Assembly: GCF_001886695.1 (NCBI RefSeq)
Contig: NZ_CP018097.1
Span: 1,569,001-1,633,000 of the forward strand
Source of the DNA: Aurantiacibacter gangjinensis
GTDB taxonomy: Bacteria > Pseudomonadota > Alphaproteobacteria > Sphingomonadales > Sphingomonadaceae
Direction of reading: 5' to 3'
DNA: 64,000 nucleotides
Positions within the stretch are counted from its first letter, which is position 1; each line of letters opens with the position of its first letter. This document shows positions 52,307-61,824 of the stretch, in pieces. The position numbers were made by a program, and so were the translations under genes. Under the pieces are notes generated by a model that saw nothing but the letters and a program-made list of their open reading frames with translations, was not told the origin of the DNA and did no database searches.

Positions 52307-54070
52307 TTAACTTTCCGCCGTGCTGGTACGCAATTTGGGCTTTGTCTCCAACGCACCTTCCTCGCGGATATGCTCGCGGAATTCGTCGCGCTTTTCGTGG
52401 ATGGAGGCAATGACAGGGCCCATGGGCACACCGATATCGACCAACGCCGCTTCCGAGAGTTGCAAGGAGCTTTCCAGCGTTTCCGGCACGGCGGTACTGG
52501 CGCCGGCGCGATAAAGTTCGGCAGCGTGGAAGCTGTCGCGGGCGCGGGCGATGATGGGCATGTCCGGGTGCTTGGCGCGCAGCTTTCGCACCATGCGCTG
52601 GGCGAAGATATGCTCGTCCATGGTAAGGATCACGGCAGGCGCGCGGTCGATGCCGAGCTGTGCAAGGACATCTTCGCGCATCGCATTGCCGAAAACGGCG
52701 TAATAGCCTTCGCGGCGCGCGTTTTCGATAATGTCGCTGTCGAAGTCGATCGCGACATAGGGTTTGTCGTGCTTTTCAAGCATTTGGGCGACCAACTTGC
52801 CGACGCGCCCGAAGCCGATGACGATGGTGCGCGGGGTGTTGTTATCGCCCTCGATCTCGTCGAGGCTGGGGGCAGGCTCCACCCGCCGTGCGATGAACCG
52901 GCCTAGCAAGGCAAGTAGCGGTGTAATCATCAGCCCGATAGCCGTCACGATCTGCCAGAACTGCGCCGTGCCCGGCTGCACGAGCATTGCGCTTGTCGCC
53001 GCCGCAAGAACGATGAGCGAGGTTTCCGCGGGGCTGGCCATCAGAATACCCGTTTCCGTCGCCGTGCTGCGCCTTGCGCCCATCAAACGAAGCAGGACGC
53101 CCGTGACGATGGCCTTCAGCACGAGCACGCCTACCGTCGCGGCAAGAATCATACCAAGATGGTCCCAAACCACTTGCAGGTTGATGCTCATGCCCACGGT
53201 GATGAGGAATATGCCCAGCGCCAAGCCCTTGAAAGGCTCCATGATGCCTTCGACTTCGGAGTGGTATTCGGTCTCGGCGATAAGCAGGCCGGCCAGCAAC
53301 GCGCCAACGATCGGCGAAAGGCCGACGAAGGCGGTGGCGAGGCTTGCCCCGATCACCACAAGCAGGCTGGCCGCCAGAAACAGTTCGGGGCTTTTCGTAC
53401 GCGCAGCCTGGGCAAACAGGCGCGGCAGCAGGAAGCGCCCTGCCACCATCATCACTACAATCAGCAAAGCGCCTTGCCACAAGGTGTCGATCAATCCGGT
53501 CAGCCCGTCGGCCTGCGCAAAGGGTGCGAGTGCGCCAAGCAGGAAGATGATCGGCACGATCATGATATCTTCGAACAGCAGCATCGATAGCGCTGCTCGG
53601 CCCACGGGCGAGGTGGTGCCCGAGATCGGCAACACCAGCGCGGTGGAGGAGAAAGCGAGGGCAAGCCCCAGCGCTATGGCACCTGTCCAGTATTGTCCCA
53701 TCATGGACAGCGCGGCCGCGAGCAGCGAGCCGATCACGAGCAGTTCCAACGCGCCGAGGCCGAAGACCAGTTTTCGCAGCTGCCATAGCCGGTTGAAGCT
53801 CAGCTCCAGCCCGATGGCGAAAAGCAACAGGATGATCCCGAATTCGGCGAAAGGCGCGAGACTATCCGGATCGCTGATAGTGATCGCGCCGAGCCACGGC
53901 TGCGCCTCCACCGCGCGACCCAGCCCGTAGGGGCCGACGAGCAAACCGACCAGGATGAAGCCGATGATCGGAGTGACGCGGAATCGCGCGAAGAGCGGAA
54001 TGACGATCCCCGCCGCGCCGAGGATCACAAGGGCATCCTTCATCAAGGGCGAGATTTCGGCGTGGTGCAT
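52307..54070 (-). CDS. CPA2 family cation/proton antiporter (KefB/KefC-like)
   Basis: This 587-residue protein has twelve or so membrane segments (from PLFARFRVTPIIGFILVGLL), then an RCK/TrkA-N domain (RTIVIGFGRVGKLVAQMLEK, with GxGxxG and a downstream acidic residue in VAIDFDSD) that binds NAD(H) or similar. KefB/KefC proteins exchange K+ for H+ under glutathione control; glutathione-binding residues cannot be checked by eye. The ATG was set at MHHAEISPLMKD; 36 upstream codons are in frame but unlikely. Divergent from putP. Confidence 0.88.
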   Translation of the reverse strand: MHHAEISPLMKDALVILGAAGIVIPLFARFRVTPIIGFILVGLLVGPYGLGRAVEAQPWLGAITISDPDSLAPFAEFGIILLLFAIGLELSFNRLWQLRKLVFGLGALELLVIGSLLAAALSMMGQYWTGAIALGLALAFSSTALVLPISGTTSPVGRAALSMLLFEDIMIVPIIFLLGALAPFAQADGLTGLIDTLWQGALLIVVMMVAGRFLLPRLFAQAARTKSPELFLAASLLVVIGASLATAFVGLSPIVGALLAGLLIAETEYHSEVEGIMEPFKGLALGIFLITVGMSINLQVVWDHLGMILAATVGVLVLKAIVTGVLLRLMGARRSTATETGILMASPAETSLIVLAAATSAMLVQPGTAQFWQIVTAIGLMITPLLALLGRFIARRVEPAPSLDEIEGDNNTPRTIVIGFGRVGKLVAQMLEKHDKPYVAIDFDSDIIENARREGYYAVFGNAMREDVLAQLGIDRAPAVILTMDEHIFAQRMVRKLRAKHPDMPIIARARDSFHAAELYRAGASTAVPETLESSLQLSEAALVDIGVPMGPVIASIHEKRDEFREHIREEGALETKPKLRTSTAES

Positions 54071-54216
54071 GGCCGGTCCTATGGCAGAGGCGAGGGGGCG
54101 GCGGCAACGCCGGATTGCGCTCTGCCGGAGCTGCGGCGGCCAAGGCAGTGGTGCAGTCCCAAGCTTTCCGCCGCCCACCGGGTGACATCGCCGCGCCCAT
54201 GCCTATGGTGCGCGCC

Positions 54217-55746
54217 ATGCAAACGCCTACGATTATCGCACTCGCACTGTATTTCGCGCTGATGCTGGGGATCGGCCTTTTCGCTTGGAAACGCTCGACG
54301 GCTGACAGCGAGGGCTATCTGCTGGGCGGACGCAATCTGCCGCCAGCCGTGGCAGCCCTGTCTGCCGGTGCCAGCGACATGTCGGGCTGGTTGCTGCTGG
54401 GCTTGCCCGGTGCCCTCTATCTGAGCGGGCTGGTCGAGGCCTGGATCGGGGTTGGCCTGTTCGCGGGTGCTGTCGCCAACTGGTACATCGTCGCGCCGCG
54501 CCTGCGCGAACAGACCGTGCGCTACGGCAATGCACTCACCATTCCGCAATTCCTGGCCAACCGCTTTCCGGACAAGGCCACAGCGCTGCGCGTCGTCTCC
54601 GCCGTCATCATCGTCGTGTTCTTCGCTGTCTATTGCGCGGCGGGACTGGTGGGCGGCGGCCTGCTATTCGCCAGCAGCTTTTTCAGCGGCGAGATTTTGG
54701 GGATGAGTCCATACATGGCGGGCGTGTTGCTCACCGCGCTGGTAGTGCTCGCCTATACCACGATTGGCGGTTTTCTGGCCGTCAGCCTCACCGATTTCGT
54801 GCAAGGCCTGATCATGGTGACCGCCTTGGTGGTCATGCCTCTCGTCGTGCTGTTCGGTGACGGCACGGCGGAAAGCGTAGGCGCCTTGCGCAGCGTCGAT
54901 CCCGGCTTCTTGAGCCTGTCCAGCGACATGGGCGTGATCGCTTTTCTCAGCCTGATCGCATGGGGGCTCGGCTATTTCGGCCAGCCGCACATAATCGTGC
55001 GCTTCATGGCGATCCGTGAGGGCGGTGTGCGGGCCGCGCGCAATATCGGCCTCGCGTGGATGCTCGTCGCGCTGTTAGGTGCCGTCGGCGTGGGCCTGTT
55101 AGGCCGCGCGCATGTCGAGCTAAACGGGCTGGAACTGGAGAATGCCGAGACGATCTTCATCCTGTTGGCGAACACGCTGTTCCACCCCTTCGTCACCGGC
55201 TTCCTGCTGGCGGCTCTGCTGGCTGCTATCATGAGCACGATTTCCAGCCAATTGCTGGTCGCTTCCAGCTCGCTGACCGAGGATTTCTATCGCCTGTTCC
55301 TGAAGAAGGATGCCAGCGAGCGCGAAGCCGTGACTGTGGGCCGTATCAGCACCGCGCTGGTGGCCGTGGCTGCCATCGTCATCGCCAGCGATCCCGAAAG
55401 CGGTGTACTGGCACTGGTGGCCAATGCCTGGGCAGGCTTCGGCGCGGCGTTCGGCCCGCTGATAATCCTCTCGCTGACATGGAAGAGGATGACCGGTGCC
55501 GGGGCAGTGGCGGGCCTGGTGACAGGCGCGGCGGTGGTGCTGCTTTTTGTTCTTTATTCCTTTCCGGCAGGCAGCGCATTCGCCAATTTCATCGTCGAAA
55601 CCCGCGGCCTCGATCCGGTCGGCGTAAAGGACGGCGTGACGCTCTCGGCACTGGTCTACGAGATCATTCCGGGCTTCATCCTATCATGGCTGGCGATCTG
55701 GAGCGTGAGCTTGGCGACGGCAGGGCAAGCCACCGAAAATAATTAA
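54217..55746 (+). CDS. putP: Sodium/proline symporter PutP
   Basis: This sodium:solute symporter of about 509 residues takes up proline. It has the PutP-type segment LSAGASDMSGWLLLGLPGAL, GNALTIPQFLANRFPDK and many membrane helices. The ATG before QTPTIIALALYFALML was chosen; two ATGs six and four codons earlier are possible. No putA gene is near, so the substrate is assigned from family resemblance. Confidence 0.9.
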   Translation: MQTPTIIALALYFALMLGIGLFAWKRSTADSEGYLLGGRNLPPAVAALSAGASDMSGWLLLGLPGALYLSGLVEAWIGVGLFAGAVANWYIVAPRLREQTVRYGNALTIPQFLANRFPDKATALRVVSAVIIVVFFAVYCAAGLVGGGLLFASSFFSGEILGMSPYMAGVLLTALVVLAYTTIGGFLAVSLTDFVQGLIMVTALVVMPLVVLFGDGTAESVGALRSVDPGFLSLSSDMGVIAFLSLIAWGLGYFGQPHIIVRFMAIREGGVRAARNIGLAWMLVALLGAVGVGLLGRAHVELNGLELENAETIFILLANTLFHPFVTGFLLAALLAAIMSTISSQLLVASSSLTEDFYRLFLKKDASEREAVTVGRISTALVAVAAIVIASDPESGVLALVANAWAGFGAAFGPLIILSLTWKRMTGAGAVAGLVTGAAVVLLFVLYSFPAGSAFANFIVETRGLDPVGVKDGVTLSALVYEIIPGFILSWLAIWSVSLATAGQATENN

Positions 55747-55946
55747 AGGTGGCTATTTCTGGCCGCATCCCTATATTCTCTCCCGTTACGTCGGAATTAG
55801 TGACGGACTTCGAATTTTGCCGACCGCCGCCTGCCGTAATGGCCCCGGCGTAAACCAGACGACGACTTCCTTTCTTCGAACGATTTGACGCACGACCTTC
55901 GCGCAACTCCGCGTGCAGGCACTCATGTTCTTGAAAGGAACATCGC
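55747..55946 (+). promoter_or_regulatory. Leader region of the cold shock gene
   Basis: About 200 bases without a gene lie between putP and the cold shock gene. Csp genes often have long structured leaders, but I cannot confirm one here beyond a GAAAGGAAC ribosome site (55936-55944). Confidence 0.4.
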
Positions 55947-56159
55947 ATGGCCAAGACTGGCACCGTAAAATTCTTCAACGCAGACAAGGGCTATGGTTTT
56001 ATCCAGCCCGACGATGGCTCTGCCGACAGCTTCGTGCATATCTCTGCCGTACAGGCAGCAGGCATGCAGACTCTCGATAAGGAGCAGCGCCTCAACTACG
56101 AAGTCGAGGAAGGCCGCAACGGCAAGGAAAGCGCCGTCAACCTTTCGGCTGCCGACTGA
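55947..56159 (+). CDS. cspA: Cold shock protein (CspA family)
   Basis: This 70-residue OB-fold protein binds single-stranded RNA and DNA. RNP1 appears as KGYGFIQPD and RNP2 as SFVHISAV, after the usual GTVKFFNADKG start. It acts as an RNA chaperone. A hairpin terminator follows immediately, so it is a single-gene transcript. Confidence 0.96.
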   Translation: MAKTGTVKFFNADKGYGFIQPDDGSADSFVHISAVQAAGMQTLDKEQRLNYEVEEGRNGKESAVNLSAAD

Positions 56160-56168
56160 ACCCAATGA

Positions 56169-56202
56169 AACGGGCGCGGGACTTCGGTTTCGCGCCCGTT
56201 TT
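56169..56202 (+). terminator. Terminator of the cold shock gene
   Basis: AACGGGCGCG and CGCGCCCGTT arms around a short loop, followed by TTTT, ten bases after the stop. Confidence 0.85.
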
Positions 56203-56222
56203 GCTACCGGCTGGAGACGAGA

Positions 56223-56468
56223 ATGGCCGACACTTACGAAGCCTGCTGCGAACGCGCCGACCGCGCTGCCAAAGCTGCCGCCTCTGCCACGTTGGACAAC
56301 GTGCGCGAGCGCGAATTGCGCGCTGAAAAGACCTGGCGTGGTCTTGCGGAAAAAGCGCGCTCCGTCGCGCAGCAGCGCGAAAAGGTAGAGCGTGAGAAGC
56401 GCGAGCAGCGCGAAGCCGAACTGGCCGCTGAAGAGCAGGCCGAGCAGGCGCATCGCTACCGCGCCTAG
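56223..56468 (+). CDS. Small coiled-coil protein
   Basis: I do not recognise this 81-residue protein. It is almost all charged helix (residues 10-75: RADRAAKAAASATLDNVRER, VEREKREQREAELAAEEQ), with two cysteines near the start (EACCERAD). No membrane segment or signal. It comes after the csp terminator with its own ribosome site (GGAGACGAG). The stop shares a CTAG with the stop of the convergent fusion gene. Confidence 0.68.
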   Translation: MADTYEACCERADRAAKAAASATLDNVRERELRAEKTWRGLAEKARSVAQQREKVEREKREQREAELAAEEQAEQAHRYRA

Positions 56469-58063
56469 CCCCCGCCTGGGCCATGTTGGCGGGTCGGAAC
56501 CGGCCCGGCCGGTTCCCCGCCGCCAGAACTCTCATGCTCCCACTCAATGCGATATAAATCGAAGCGGCGGTCCGCCAGATTGCGCACCGTGCCTTCTGCC
56601 CGCGCCCAGGCAAGATCGGACAGGTTCACCTCGCTGATGGTCAGCGTCTCGACATTCTCGGTGGCTTCGGCGGCAATGCCATCGCGCGCGAAGGGGAAAT
56701 CGCACGGCGTCAGGATGCAGCTTTGTGCATACTGGATGTCCATATTCGCGACGTTGGGCAGATTGCCGACATTGCCGCTCATTACGACATAGCACTGGTT
56801 CTCGATGGCCCGCGCGGCAGAGCAATAGCGCACGCGCATATAGCCCTGCCGGCTATCGGTGCAGAACGGCACGAAGATAATCCGCGCGCCCTCGTCCACC
56901 AAGCGGCGGGCAAGCTCGGGAAATTCCGAATCGTAGCAGATCAGCACGCCGACCGGGCCGCAATCGGTCTGGATCACATCCACGCTATCGCCGCCGCGGA
57001 TGTTCCACCAATAGGCTTCGTTGGGCGTAGGGTGGATCTTCTCCTGCTCGTGGATGGAGCCATCGCGCAGGCACACCATCGCGACATTGTGAATGTCGCC
57101 ATCCTCCATGCGGGTGGGGTGGCTGCCACCGATGATATTGATGTTGAACTTCAGCGCCATTTCCGACAGCGCTTCGCGAATGCGAGGCGTATATTCGGAA
57201 AGGCATTCGATGCTCTCGATGGGCGAGAGCTCTTCCTCCTCTGCGCTCAGCAGCATGAGTGTGAAGAGCTCGGGGAAGAGGATGAAGTCTGCCTCGTAAT
57301 CCGCTGCAACATCGACAAAATATCGGATTTGCCCGATGAATTCGTCGAAATCCTTCACCGCGCGAGCCTGTAGCTGGCAGGTTGCGACGCGCACGGATTC
57401 CACATCGCGCGGTACGCGGGCTTGGGAGCTCGCTTCCTGATCGACAAAGGGATTGCGCCACACCATGTGCACGGCATTGCCGCGACTGCGCACATCCTCC
57501 GGCAGGTACTTTTCGAGAATGCCGATCGGCTCGAACCCATTGGCCAGCTGGAAGCGCAGGACAGGATCGTGCAGCTTGCCCGCAATGACCTGCTCGAGAT
57601 AATCTGCCGGACCTTCTACGCGGCGCCAGCTCTTCTTGAGGTTCGGCATGCGACCGCCAAAGACGATGCCCTTCAGCTCCAGCCGCTCGGCCAGCTTGCG
57701 CCGTTCCTCGTATAGCCGCCGCCCGATGCGCGTGCCGCGCACCTTCGGATCGACGATCATTTCGTAGCCATACAGCCAATCGCCCAGCGGATCGTGCCGG
57801 CTGCCATAGCCGTTGCCGGTAATCTCGTCCCAGCCATGCGGTCGCAGCGCCTTGTCGCCGCCAATCCGCATGGTGGCGCAATAGCCGACGAGCTTGTCGT
57901 CCAGCACGGCGACAAAGCAGCCGTCGCGGTAATTGTTGATCTGGCCGCGCAGCTCGCTCTGGGTATAGGGCGCGAAATCGTCGTAAACGCGCTTCGCCAA
58001 GGCGGCGATGCGGCGGATATCGGCGATTTCGGCCTGTCGGATGTCGAGGCGGGCTTTGGTCAC
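56465..58063 (-). CDS. GNAT acetyltransferase fused to a nitrilase-type amidase
   Basis: This protein of about 532 residues has two enzyme domains. Residues 5-210 form a GNAT acetyltransferase (LDIRQAEIADIRRIAALAKR, YEMIVDPKVRGTRIGRRLYE at the acetyl-CoA site). Residues 220-510 form a carbon-nitrogen hydrolase with Glu in FILFPELF, Lys in HEQEKIHPTPNEA and Cys in GVLICYDSEFPE. The same fusion is known from YhcX-type proteins. Two starts are possible: GTG 58063 (chosen, 7 bases after the upstream stop) or ATG 58111. The C-terminal tail is Gly/Pro-rich. The substrate is unknown. Confidence 0.88.
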   Translation of the reverse strand: MTKARLDIRQAEIADIRRIAALAKRVYDDFAPYTQSELRGQINNYRDGCFVAVLDDKLVGYCATMRIGGDKALRPHGWDEITGNGYGSRHDPLGDWLYGYEMIVDPKVRGTRIGRRLYEERRKLAERLELKGIVFGGRMPNLKKSWRRVEGPADYLEQVIAGKLHDPVLRFQLANGFEPIGILEKYLPEDVRSRGNAVHMVWRNPFVDQEASSQARVPRDVESVRVATCQLQARAVKDFDEFIGQIRYFVDVAADYEADFILFPELFTLMLLSAEEEELSPIESIECLSEYTPRIREALSEMALKFNINIIGGSHPTRMEDGDIHNVAMVCLRDGSIHEQEKIHPTPNEAYWWNIRGGDSVDVIQTDCGPVGVLICYDSEFPELARRLVDEGARIIFVPFCTDSRQGYMRVRYCSAARAIENQCYVVMSGNVGNLPNVANMDIQYAQSCILTPCDFPFARDGIAAEATENVETLTISEVNLSDLAWARAEGTVRNLADRRFDLYRIEWEHESSGGGEPAGPVPTRQHGPGGG

Positions 58064-58070
58064 GGGTATT

Positions 58071-58745
58071 CTAGTCCGTTTGGTCGAATAGGTCGTCGAC
58101 CGAACCGCCATTTGCTGCCAGCTCTGCCTCTACGCGCTCGCGACCGTAATAATAGACGAGAGCCGGATGATCTTCACCGCGCGCTTCAAGCCGCTCCACA
58201 TCTTCGGCGGAAAGCGAGGTTTCTTGCGCGACATGCTCGGCATAACCCTCCACCTTCCAATCTTCCTCCGTTGCCATGGCGATCCGGCCGTACCGGCGGC
58301 GCAATATTCCATGGGTGAACTCATGCGCCAGCACCGATGAGAGTGAGCGCGTATTACCTGCGTGCGATGTTACGGTGTCGTTTACCAGATCGGTGTCGCC
58401 GATGACCACGGCATTGCTCGCCATCCGGGTGAGGCCGAAACCGCCGCGCGAGCTGTTTGCGAGCCATGTCCAGCGCCATCCACCATCGGTCAGGAAAATT
58501 GGCCGGGTCTCGTTGCTCTCGGCAATCGGGCTTTCGGCCAGCAAGTTGCGGGTTCGGGCGGAAACCTGCGCCAGCGCAGCATCATCGATCGGTCGCTCTG
58601 ACCAGACCGTGCCGATTTCGCTTTCCGCCTTGTAGGGGAAGGCCAGCAGTTGCGGCGCCAGCAAAGGCGACACGAAAATAAACGCTGCGGTGTACAGCAC
58701 CCACTCCGCGATCCGCCGCGCGCGGCTCTTCCCCTTTGTCTTCAT
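58071..58745 (-). CDS. Membrane-anchored zinc metalloprotease-like protein
   Basis: This 224-residue protein has a basic start and one hydrophobic segment (WVLYTAAFIFVSPLLAPQLL), so it is anchored facing the periplasm. The motif VLAHEFTHGILRRRYG gives H-E-x2-H, with a later glutamate in WKVEGYAEHVAQE, a gluzincin-like pattern; proteolytic activity is inferred. It precedes the acetyltransferase-amidase gene by 7 bases and probably shares its transcript. It begins shortly after the end of icd on the same strand. Confidence 0.75.
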   Translation of the reverse strand: MKTKGKSRARRIAEWVLYTAAFIFVSPLLAPQLLAFPYKAESEIGTVWSERPIDDAALAQVSARTRNLLAESPIAESNETRPIFLTDGGWRWTWLANSSRGGFGLTRMASNAVVIGDTDLVNDTVTSHAGNTRSLSSVLAHEFTHGILRRRYGRIAMATEEDWKVEGYAEHVAQETSLSAEDVERLEARGEDHPALVYYYGRERVEAELAANGGSVDDLFDQTD

Positions 58746-58754
58746 GGCGTGCTC

Positions 58755-59981
58755 TTATCCCAGCCCCTGCGCCGACATTTCCTTCTCCAGACCTTCCACG
58801 ATGGCTTCGAAGAACTGTTCGGTGGTCATCCAGCTCTGTTCCGGGCCGATCAGGAGGGCGAGGTCCTTTGTCATCTTGCCGCTTTCCACGCATTCAATGC
58901 AGACACGCTCCAGCGTCTCGGCAAACTTCACCACATCGGGCGTGTTGTCGAAGCGGCCGCGATACATCAGGCCGCGCGTCCACGCGAAGATGCTGGCAAT
59001 GGGGTTGGTGCTGGTTGCTTTACCCTGCTGGTGCTGGCGGTAGTGCCGGGTGACGGTGCCGTGGGCTGCTTCGGCCTCGACGGTCTTGCCATCCGGCGTC
59101 ATCAGCACCGATGTCATCAGGCCCAGCGAGCCGAAGCCCTGCGCCACGATATCGGACTGCACATCGCCATCGTAATTCTTGCAGGCCCACACGAACTTGC
59201 CGTTCCACTTGAGCGCGGCGGCGACCATGTCGTCAATCAGTCGGTGTTCGTAAGTGATATCGGCAGCTTCGAACTTGTCCTTGAACTCGCTGTCGAAAAT
59301 CTTCTGGAACAGGTCCTTGAAGCGGCCATCGTACTTTTTCAGGATGGTGTTCTTGGTGGACAGGTAGACAGGCCAGCCGCGGTCGAGACCGTAATTGAAG
59401 CTGGCGCGGGCGAAGTCGCGAATGCTTTCGTCCAGATTGTACATCGCCATGGCGACGCCGGGCTTTTCGAATTCGAACACATCGAGGTCGATTTTCTCGC
59501 CGTCCTCGCCTTCGAACACCAGGCGCAGCTTACCCGCGCCGGGGATCAGCGTGTCGGTGGCGCGGTACTGGTCGCCGAATGCGTGACGGCCCACGACGAT
59601 CGGATCGGTCCAGCCGGGCACGAGGCGCGGCACGTTGTCGATGACGATGGGCTCGCGGAAAACCACACCGCCCAGGATGTTGCGGATTGTGCCATTGGGC
59701 GAACGCCACATCTTCTTGAGGTCGAATTCCTCTACGCGCGCTTCATCCGGCGTGATGGTGGCGCATTTCACGCCGACGCCGTGTTCCTTGATGGCGTTGG
59801 CGGCGTCGACGGTGATCTGGTCGTCGGTTTCGTCACGCTTCTGGATCGACAGGTCGTAATATTTCAGGTCGACGTCGAGATAGGGCAGGATCAGCCGTTC
59901 GCGGATCCATTGCCAGATGATCTTCGTCATCTCGTCGCCATCGATTTCCACGACCGGATTTTTGACCTGAATTTTCGCCAT
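58755..59981 (-). CDS. icd: NADP-dependent isocitrate dehydrogenase
   Basis: It converts isocitrate to 2-oxoglutarate in the TCA cycle. The 408-residue protein fits the homodimeric type II family found in alphaproteobacteria: [20 protein letters not shown] at the start, [20 protein letters not shown] at the substrate site and [20 protein letters not shown] in the NADP region. The start is well placed. Confidence 0.96.
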   Translation of the reverse strand: MAKIQVKNPVVEIDGDEMTKIIWQWIRERLILPYLDVDLKYYDLSIQKRDETDDQITVDAANAIKEHGVGVKCATITPDEARVEEFDLKKMWRSPNGTIRNILGGVVFREPIVIDNVPRLVPGWTDPIVVGRHAFGDQYRATDTLIPGAGKLRLVFEGEDGEKIDLDVFEFEKPGVAMAMYNLDESIRDFARASFNYGLDRGWPVYLSTKNTILKKYDGRFKDLFQKIFDSEFKDKFEAADITYEHRLIDDMVAAALKWNGKFVWACKNYDGDVQSDIVAQGFGSLGLMTSVLMTPDGKTVEAEAAHGTVTRHYRQHQQGKATSTNPIASIFAWTRGLMYRGRFDNTPDVVKFAETLERVCIECVESGKMTKDLALLIGPEQSWMTTEQFFEAIVEGLEKEMSAQGLG

Positions 59982-60026
59982 CGGGCTTCCCTGTGTGTCT
60001 GCTGTGATGAGAGGTTTAGCCGCGTC

Positions 60027-61142
60027 TTAGGCAGGGCGAGGCAAGCGTGCAAGGCGACTCTTGGGCACTATGCGGGTGGCATCGGCAAGGTGGCCGATCA
60101 GTGACGGTACCATGCGCGCAATGCCAAGACCGATCTGTGCGCCGAGGGCGCTTTCGGCAAGTGTTCTGGCAAGGCGCGCCATGACCACCGGGCGCTGCGC
60201 AGCGGCAGCGAAATTGCGCTGGAAGGCGGGGGCGGCTTGTGGACCTTCGGCCAGCCAGTGCTGTGCTGCCATATGGCCCGAAGCGAGCGCAATCGAGATA
60301 CCTTCACCGGCGAGCGAGGGGATGACCGCGCCCTGGTCGCCAAGGCGGAATATGCCGGGCTGCGTTTCGCGCGCGATGAAGCCATAAGGGACGGCGCCGA
60401 TGCTTTCGATGCGACCCTCGCGCCAGTCGTGCCCCAGCCGCGCAGCCAGTGCAGGATTGTCATCGGCGACGCGCGCGAAAAGCTCGGCCGGATCGCCGCC
60501 GTGCGCCGACAGAGCCGACTTCTTCAGCGCAAGGCAGAAATTGGCCGAACCGCCTTCCTGCAGCACGATGCCGATATAGCCGCCATCGAAAAGGTGCAGC
60601 TCGATCGCGCCGTCCAGCAGCTTCGTCCGCTGATCACTTGCAGGTAATCGCAGGCGGAGGCCGAGCGCGGGATCATTGCTGGGGCGAGGCCGAGAATGGC
60701 CCCTGACATCGTGCTTGCCCGTGGCGAGGAACAGGCTTCCGAAAGCGTAGTTGCCATCGGTCCCGTGCACATTGCCCGGCTCGATCCCGCGCACGGTATC
60801 GATGGCCAGCTGCGCGCCCAGCGATAGCGCCTTCAAGCGCATCGCGGTATCGAGTGCATGGCGTGAAAGGCCGTAAGCAGTCTGCGGCAAAGGGCAGCGG
60901 CTTTCGCGGCTCTTCCGGAAAAGCCGTAATTCGGTCACGCGGTGCGCGCCGAGTGCCTGAATGTCGATGCGGAGGCCCGACAATTGCTCTGCCGTTCGCC
61001 AGCTGAGAAAACCGCCGCATAGCGGGTCGCCAACCTCCGCATCGCGGTCGATGATTTGAGAGCGGATCCCTGCCTGTCCCAGCACGATGGCCGCCGCGCA
61101 TCCGGCAGGGCCAGCGCCGAGGATCAGGGGGCTATCGGCCAC
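60027..61142 (-). CDS. FAD-dependent oxidoreductase of the type III PKS operon
   Basis: This 371-residue flavoprotein starts with the Rossmann motif LILGAGPAGCAAAIVLGQAG and has a later FRLGDQGAVIPSLAGEGISI, the second FAD-binding segment of the UbiH/geranylgeranyl reductase group. It could hydroxylate or oxidise the polyketide product, for example to a quinone. Its ATG overlaps the end of the methyltransferase gene by 11 bases, so the three-gene operon is coupled. The exact reaction is inferred. Confidence 0.87.
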   Translation of the reverse strand: MADSPLILGAGPAGCAAAIVLGQAGIRSQIIDRDAEVGDPLCGGFLSWRTAEQLSGLRIDIQALGAHRVTELRLFRKSRESRCPLPQTAYGLSRHALDTAMRLKALSLGAQLAIDTVRGIEPGNVHGTDGNYAFGSLFLATGKHDVRGHSRPRPSNDPALGLRLRLPASDQRTKLLDGAIELHLFDGGYIGIVLQEGGSANFCLALKKSALSAHGGDPAELFARVADDNPALAARLGHDWREGRIESIGAVPYGFIARETQPGIFRLGDQGAVIPSLAGEGISIALASGHMAAQHWLAEGPQAAPAFQRNFAAAAQRPVVMARLARTLAESALGAQIGLGIARMVPSLIGHLADATRIVPKSRLARLPRPA

Positions 61143-61824
61143 GCAGTTTCTCCACGCACAGGCGGAAGGGGAAATAGCGTTGCACGCTTGCGCCCGTTAC
61201 TTCTGCCTCGGCAAGCAGCGCGTCCCACTCGGCTGGGCGGTATGACCGGGCGATCGAGGTATGACCGTCGGCGCGCACTATGGGATGCCAGCGGGCGAGC
61301 TTCGCCAGTACCGGATAGCCCAGGTAGCTGACGGCGTGACGATGCAAATCATTCACGAACCATCCGGCGGAGACTTCGGTGTCCATGAATTGCAGGAACA
61401 GGACCAGTTCTTCGCTGCTCATATGATGCGCTACGAGGCTAGAGACGATTACGTCCCAGCCGCGCCCTCCGAGATCGGCATAGTCTCCGGTGCGATAGCG
61501 GATCGGCATGTCGGGCGGTGTGGCAGCCTTCGCGGCTGCCTCGCTCCGCGGGTTGAGGTCGACGCCGACGAGTTCGGCCTTCACCCCTCGTTCGCCGGCC
61601 CACGCTGCGATTTCGCGCAGCATGTCGCCTTGGCCATATCCCACATCGAGCAGGCGGAAGCTTTTCCGGCCCGCAAGCGCGCGGTCGAGGAAAGCGAGCG
61701 TCGGGCGATAGGCCATCGTCACGCGGTTGACCTGCGCGAGGTCCGCCAGCACGGCATCATACGTGGCCGCGGGCAGGGCCGGATCGTCCATCAACTCTTC
61801 GGTATCGCGGCGGGTTTCAAGCAT
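61132..61824 (-). CDS. SAM-dependent methyltransferase of the type III PKS operon
   Basis: This 230-residue methyltransferase has the SAM motif FRLLDVGYGQGDMLREIAAW, ELVGVDLNPRSEAAAKAA and VIVSSLVAHHMSSEELVLFL. The start MLETRRDTEELMD overlaps the end of the PKS gene by 8 bases; a longer frame to 61884 is unlikely. It probably methylates the phenolic polyketide from the PKS, as in alkylresorcinol and related pathways. Confidence 0.87.
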   Translation of the reverse strand: MLETRRDTEELMDDPALPAATYDAVLADLAQVNRVTMAYRPTLAFLDRALAGRKSFRLLDVGYGQGDMLREIAAWAGERGVKAELVGVDLNPRSEAAAKAATPPDMPIRYRTGDYADLGGRGWDVIVSSLVAHHMSSEELVLFLQFMDTEVSAGWFVNDLHRHAVSYLGYPVLAKLARWHPIVRADGHTSIARSYRPAEWDALLAEAEVTGASVQRYFPFRLCVEKLRGR

